From Aradus depressus (lineage: Eukaryota; Arthropoda; Insecta; Hemiptera; Aradidae), in assembly GCA_963662175.1 (NCBI GenBank), contig OY759225.1:6087107-6151106 (forward strand): a stretch of 64,000 nucleotides of DNA. The letters run 5' to 3'. Both the position numbers and the translations under genes were made by a program. Under the pieces are notes generated by a model. It was not told where the DNA came from. It saw nothing but the letters and a program-made list of their open reading frames with translations, and made no database searches. Numbering within the stretch: position 1 is the stretch's first letter; each line of letters begins with the position of its first letter. Shown in pieces: positions 59,831 through 64,000 of the stretch.

Positions 59831-60087
59831 ATAAAACATTAGTTGTTAAACTTTATAAATAATATTTTGCCGTTTATTTCATTGGTCGGGCATTTCATTT
59901 TAAAATAATTTCATGGAAAACTCTCCCCTAACATTTAAATAAATAAAATGAGGTAATTTTAAAATAAGTTGAATGGAACCTCATGAAGTTTGCCCGAATT
60001 GAAGAATTTAATTACTTTGTTTAAACTTGGTTTTAAAATGTCACTCAACCGAAATGAGCACTCCCTCCATATTACTAGAGTCCAAAG

Positions 60088-60294
60088 AGCTCAGAGGTAG
60101 CGTGTTACAGCCTATTGAGCACGCCGTCTTTCGGATGGGACGTTAAGCGTTAGTGACCTTTATACTAGGTGAATAAACCTAGATAAGCAAAATCCTCCCA
60201 CAGTATAGTCGGGCTCATGTCCAGCAGAGCGACAAAAGAGCGCTCTGGTAATAGACGATATAACCTCTTAGTTAAAGCCCGGGCATGAGTCTCA
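60088..60294 (+). mobile_element. SINE-A, degenerate, head mostly lost
   Basis: AGAGCTCAGAGGTAGCGTG is a decayed head. GAGCACGCCGTCTTTCGGAT, GTCGGGCTCATGTCCAGC, AAGAGCGCTCTGGTA and GCCCGGGCATGAGTC are clear. The tail is missing. Confidence 0.85.
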
Positions 60295-60582
60295 GGGGCT
60301 TTTGAACCCTTATACTAAATTTAAGGCTGTTACATCGATAGTTATTAGTTTTTTTTTTATTCCATTCTTTTTTACATCGGAGAAATACGACAGGTATCGT
60401 CCTTACTATGTACGTACTTCATTTCGGCAATTATCAGGGTTTTTTTTAGTACAACCCACCTTCTCTACTCGCCTCCTTTGGTTGATAAAAATATCAACAC
60501 GAAATTGAGTATGATTTTCTTAGGATAGTCTTAAGGATTAAGAAATCGAAGAATTGGTGATGATAGGTAGTATTGTGACTCA
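60295..60582 (+). mobile_element. LT1-like fragment, degenerate
   Basis: CCCTTATACTAAATTTAAGG, CATCGATAGTTATTAG and ACAGGTATCGTCCTTAC recall LT1. It lies between two SINE-A pieces in opposite orientations. Confidence 0.5.
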
Positions 60583-60820
60583 AGCCCGGGCTTCAACTAC
60601 CAGGTTAGATCGCCTACTACCAGAACACTCTTTCATCGTTCTGGTGGACACTTAACGAGTACTTGACAGTATAGGCTCGGTCAGTCGCTTAACGTCCCAT
60701 CTGAAGGAGGGCGTGCTCATGATTCTTTAACCTTTTAGATATCTAAAGGCCTCGACTGGGTTTCTGGTGATCTTGAGCTAAGTAGGCAAGGACGCTACCT
60801 CTGAACTACCCAGCGCCCCC
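60583..60820 (-). mobile_element. SINE-A, degenerate
   Basis: On the minus strand it reads GGGGGCGCTGGGTAGTTCAG, through CACGCCCTCCTTCAGATGGG, to GCCCGGGCTTGAGTC. There are several deletions and no tail. Confidence 0.85.
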
Positions 60821-61260
60821 AGTATAGAGTGAGGTGTAAATTTCCCGATATGATATAGCTGTTGGCCCCCGGATTGGTTTATTGCCGGGACAGGGGGCTA
60901 CAATTTGTTACCACCCCCAAATTGGTGGTTAGGTCTGACTATAGATCACCGGCCTCCCGGTGATCGGCTATTAACAGCTTCGTACCACATCACCATCTAT
61001 TCACCAGACCACCCTCCATCCTTTCCCACTTAACACCTTATACCAATAAAAAAAAAATAATAATAATAATTCCATCGCAACGTGCGAGCAGCTAGTGTTG
61101 CCAGGTGTCCCGGGACGTCCCGTTTTTCAAGCGCTTTACAACCCGTCCCGCTTTTTGAAAACAAGCTATGATTTTTCAATGGCTTAATTACACTTCAAAC
61201 TATCTATTCATAAGCCATCTAACATAAGCGTATCCAGTATTTTCAATTTAGTCCTAAGAA
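60821..61260. other. possible LINE 3' UTR with hairpins
   Basis: ACCACCCCCAAATTGGTGGT and GATCACCGGCCTCCCGGTGA are strong hairpins, followed by an A run and (TAA)n at 61047-61069. This layout suits the end of an I-type LINE, whose tail is often TAA repeats. No coding part is attached, so the call is weak. Confidence 0.3.
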
Positions 61261-61261
61261 C

Positions 61262-62456
61262 AATTGAATGGGTGTCTGGAAGACAGGTTTTTCAAATTTT
61301 ACAGACGCAATCTGTCTCAGGGACAGGGTGTGGCTGGGCCCTTGGGCGCGGCATGGGCGGCGGAGATGCAGGGCGATAGCAGGCCGGAGCGTTGCAGGGA
61401 CATTGTCCAGGAGGGGATGGCAACGGCGCTGGACGGATTCTTCGGATGGCCGGACGACTTTTAAAGAAACACAGCCCGAGCTGCGCGTGCGGTGGCGTTC
61501 AATGTACGACGGGCCTAGTGTGGCGTTGATACGCTCGACCGGATCGTACTTGGGACTGACCCTGGAGCAGTTGGTGGCCGAGTCAAGTTACCCGGCATTC
61601 ACCCAATTTGTAGCGGAGTGGAGGAGGCGAAAAAACGCCTCCTAACCTCTAGCCTTAACAATAACAACTGGCGGTCCTAACCCGGCATGAACTTTCCGAG
61701 TTTCAGCGCACTCCAGAAACTACAGCTATGGTTCCGAAAGCACCCAAGAGCTCAGGGGGGTGGGTTTAGTGGGAAGCCAACACCACACTGTTGGGAATGC
61801 ACGTGCATCCCTTCGTTGAAAGTATTCCCATCGCCCTGCGAAAAAAAAAAAAAAAAGAGCGCAATTTTGAACTGAAACAATTGTAATATAATAAAAACCA
61901 GCTGAAAATGACATGGGCCCTTTTTCCATTGGAAAAAAACTCAAAACAGAAAGACTTTTTTTACGATTTGTTTATTAGCAAAATAAGGTCGGAACATAAA
62001 AAAAAATTATTGATTAATACAAAATAGTGCAAAGAGAATCAAAAGTAGTAAGTGACTACTGTGAAGGAACCTTATGTTCTTCATTAGTCATTAACTGGAT
62101 CATGTGAAGCAGGTCTTTATTCTTCTCCTTGCTGATGGGTAATAAGTTTGTGTAAAGTCGAGGGAAATCTTTTAATTTTGGGATATCGGCAGTCGAATAG
62201 AAGAGCTGGACTGAAGCACTAATAATGGTTATCTAATAACCTACTAAAGGTAACATAGGCCCTTCTTCCAAGTGTCCTTCTCCGTTCGCGCCTTCATTAA
62301 TCAAAGTTCATGGCATCTAGTGGCAGAGTATTAAACTAAAAACTGCGCAGGTGCTTGCTCCACATCACATAGGTCCTTCTTCCATGAAAAAACGGTTTTT
62401 CAAAAAATTGCGACATAGGCCCTTTTTCTAGACACCCATTCAATTGTCGATGAGTC
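61262..62456. mobile_element. 1.2-kb TIR element with repeated inner words
   Basis: CAATTGAATGGGTGTCTGGA at the left is mirrored by TTCTAGACACCCATTCAATT at the right. The word CATAGGCCCTTCTTCC or a close variant occurs near 61917, 62257, 62371 and 62406, all in the same orientation; the last sits just inside the right end. Such repeated subterminal words often bind a transposase. No transposase frame is seen. A GC-rich LINE tail is nested inside (61310-61857). Confidence 0.6.
61310..61857 (+). pseudogene. R1-like LINE tail nested in a TIR element
   Basis: This block is clearly GC-richer than its surroundings and ends in 16 A's (61842-61857). Frames on the plus strand give ERCRDIVQEGMATALDGFF and, after a shift, LGLTLEQLVAESSYPAFTQF, VAEWRRRKNAS and a stop. 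CRDIVQEG aligns with CKDIVQEW in the relic at 46700. The 3' UTR has GGTGGGTTTAGTGGGAAGCC and TGTTGGGAATGCACGTGC, similar to R1-type ends. Likely flanking repeats are GACGCAAT on the left and GAGCGCAAT on the right. The clade call is tentative. Confidence 0.55.
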
Positions 62457-63480
62457 CTTCTATGTTTCCAACCTTACCCTCCATAATGACTTAAAAATTA
62501 TTTTTGTTATTGACCTCATCAAGTCCTGCGTCTCCAAATTCCACATACAAGATGTATTTTCCACATTTTTCTAAGTCTCATAATTCCATTTCGCTCTTCT
62601 TTAGCGGCCTAATGACGTGATCGAACCATTGCAGATAACCAATCTCTTGGAGGATATTTCTTTTCAATCTCCTCTGGTCTGGTGTAGGTAGGATGTAGAG
62701 GATGGATATTCAGATCGGCTCAGAGCTTCTTAAATCTCTTGAAACTTTAAAACAAGCAACACACCTGCAATCCAGACTGCATTATCTCCATTCGTCTGTG
62801 TCCTGAGCATTTCATGAATTCCTTCATTCTGTCATCCCCTGTCAACTTCTCATCCTTCCATTTCGCTCTTCTTTAACGGCCTAATAACGTGATCGAATCA
62901 TTGCAGATATCCAATCTCCTGGAGGATATTTTTTTTCAATCTCCTCAGGTCTGGTGTAGCTAAGACGTAGAGAATGTATATTCAGATCGGCTCAGAGCTT
63001 CATAAAACTCTTGAAAGTTTAAAACAAGCAACTGTGAATAAAATGAATGAAGGGTCTAGCACTTGTTAAGAAAAGGAATGATGTCTTTACCACTTATAAA
63101 GAAATACAGTTGTAGCCTCCAACACTAGTGGAGAAATAAAATTGTAGCTACTTAATACTCGTACTTGAATTCTTTTTTGGTGCTTCACTCACCAACCGGG
63201 AGCTTATCTTTATGTTACTTGATTTGCTTGGCTAAAACGAGAGGTATTATAATTATTAATCCTTGGGGGTTTCAACTATAACACAAATTAGGCTATTGAT
63301 ATAACTATTTTGAGAATGTATTTAAATATCAGAAATCAAGACAGATAACAAGAAGTGACAAAGACACACATGGAACACATGGAAACATAAACAATAGGAA
63401 TTCGACTTATGTCCAGCCGTAGAGAGAGTGAGGTGTCAACGTCCCAGGTTCCAGAATCTGACACAACTGCATCATTGTTT
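62457..63480. repeat. duplicated segment of unknown nature
   Basis: A block with CATTTCGCTCTTCTTTA, AACGTGATCGAA, CAATCTC and TTCAGATCGGCTCAGAGCTT occurs at about 62586-62758 and again at 62858-63030. The intervening ACACCTGCAATCCAGACTGC piece (62761-62865) recurs at 63629-63733. The minus strand of the first block reads RLKRNILQEIGYLQWFDHVI in one frame, which faintly recalls LINE C-terminal sequence. The rest of the interval is unrecognised. Confidence 0.6.
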
Positions 63481-63484
63481 ATAA

Positions 63485-63979
63485 TTGTCAATGTCAAATA
63501 TCCTGTTTACAGGTCAACACTCTCGATGTCACAATCGCGATTCCTTGGCCGAGTCAATCTTAATGAACGGAGATCAAAGATTTGATTTCTTAACTCTTTC
63601 GAGTTTTCCGACAGTCACCTTCACACAACACACCTGCAATCCAGACTGCATTATCTCCATTCGTCTGTTTCCTGAGCATTTCTTGAATTCCTCAATTCCG
63701 TCATCCCCTGTCAACTTCTCATCCTTCCCTTTCGCACCTTCAGTACTAGCTACAGGCCTCAATCTCCTGTACATTGCCTGGTTTGATCTGGTAGACGGTA
63801 AACGAGAAAGCGGCTCCAATTTGTTCCAACTCCAAATAGGTGTGTTGGTAAATGGACAACCTATAAATCAGGGACCAAGTTCAGGTAAACGGCTATTAAT
63901 GGCCAAGCCCGCATCAACATCCATTCTCCAGACCACACTCGGCCCGTTTGAGCTCAATCCTTCTCTAGTTAGTCTCTAA
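63485..63979 (+). other. 164-codon open frame, function unknown
   Basis: The plus-strand frame has no recognisable domain. The opposite strand (63574-63819) also has an 81-codon frame with EEFKKCSGNRRMEIMQSGLQ, and this part is the one repeated at 62761-62865. Base composition is less AT-rich than average here, so an exon or a transposon-derived frame is possible. With only part of the locus in view I cannot choose a strand. Confidence 0.25.
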
Positions 63980-64000
63980 CTCCCCTTTATCAACTTCACT

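Overview
This is AT-rich eukaryotic DNA, most likely from an arthropod and probably an insect. The case rests on the mobile-element content: Jockey-, R1/I- and RTE-like non-LTR retrotransposons, and Transib-, piggyBac-, Tigger/pogo-, Tc1/mariner- and hAT-like DNA elements. It also rests on a tRNA-derived SINE whose tail is CCTAA repeats, the arthropod telomere unit. The species cannot be fixed from sequence. I found no convincing intact host gene, no true tRNA or rRNA gene, no CRISPR array and no bacterial feature. All recognisable protein-coding sequence is broken transposon sequence.

Three families carry most of the readable structure (names are mine). SINE-A (about 345 bp) has pol III A and B boxes, internal hairpins and a (CCTAA)n tail. 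It occurs about 20 times, whole or broken, on both strands. SINE-B is a second tRNA-like SINE with two copies. LT1 is a non-coding element of about 700 bp with roughly 100-bp terminal inverted repeats, terminal hairpins built on ACTTCCCCA, and a CAGA-rich stretch near one end. It is the commonest repeat here, with more than 20 pieces.

Layout. 0-9 kb: LT1 and SINE-A pieces, a Jockey 3' end joined to SINE-A (5.9-6.5 kb), and a 42-bp minisatellite (7.4-7.9 kb). 9-16.5 kb: a 173-bp tandem repeat, a nearly complete LT1 (10.4-11.1 kb), several SINE-A copies and a small mariner-like MITE. 16.5-20 kb: a piggyBac-like MITE, a second long-TIR MITE, an RTE relic and an RNase H relic. 24.9-31 kb: deeply nested, with SINE-A in LT1 (twice), an RNase H-bearing LINE tail inside a Jockey relic, a Tigger transposase relic and another Jockey end. 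31-38 kb: a DNA element inside a SINE-A, four identical 60-bp repeats, Tigger remains, and a Transib-like MITE inside a Jockey relic. 38.6-40.4 kb: one LT1 copy spread over 1.8 kb by two insertions. 44-51 kb: a SINE-A/Jockey chimera, a second Transib-like MITE in an R1-like relic, a 1-kb RNase H LINE tail and a hAT-like element inside LT1. 52-59 kb: a 30-bp minisatellite, an RTE deletion derivative, a perfect 226-bp inverted repeat, and Jockey and RTE relics. 60-64 kb: SINE-A pieces, a 1.2-kb TIR element holding an R1-like tail, and a duplicated region of unknown nature.

The elements can be ordered by insertion, since many boundaries show target-site duplications and interrupted copies can be read across the insert. 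The window is best read as a stratified transposon graveyard. The most interesting parts are the LT1 family, the telomere-like tail of SINE-A, and the Transib-like MITEs whose ends carry the heptamer CACAGTG.
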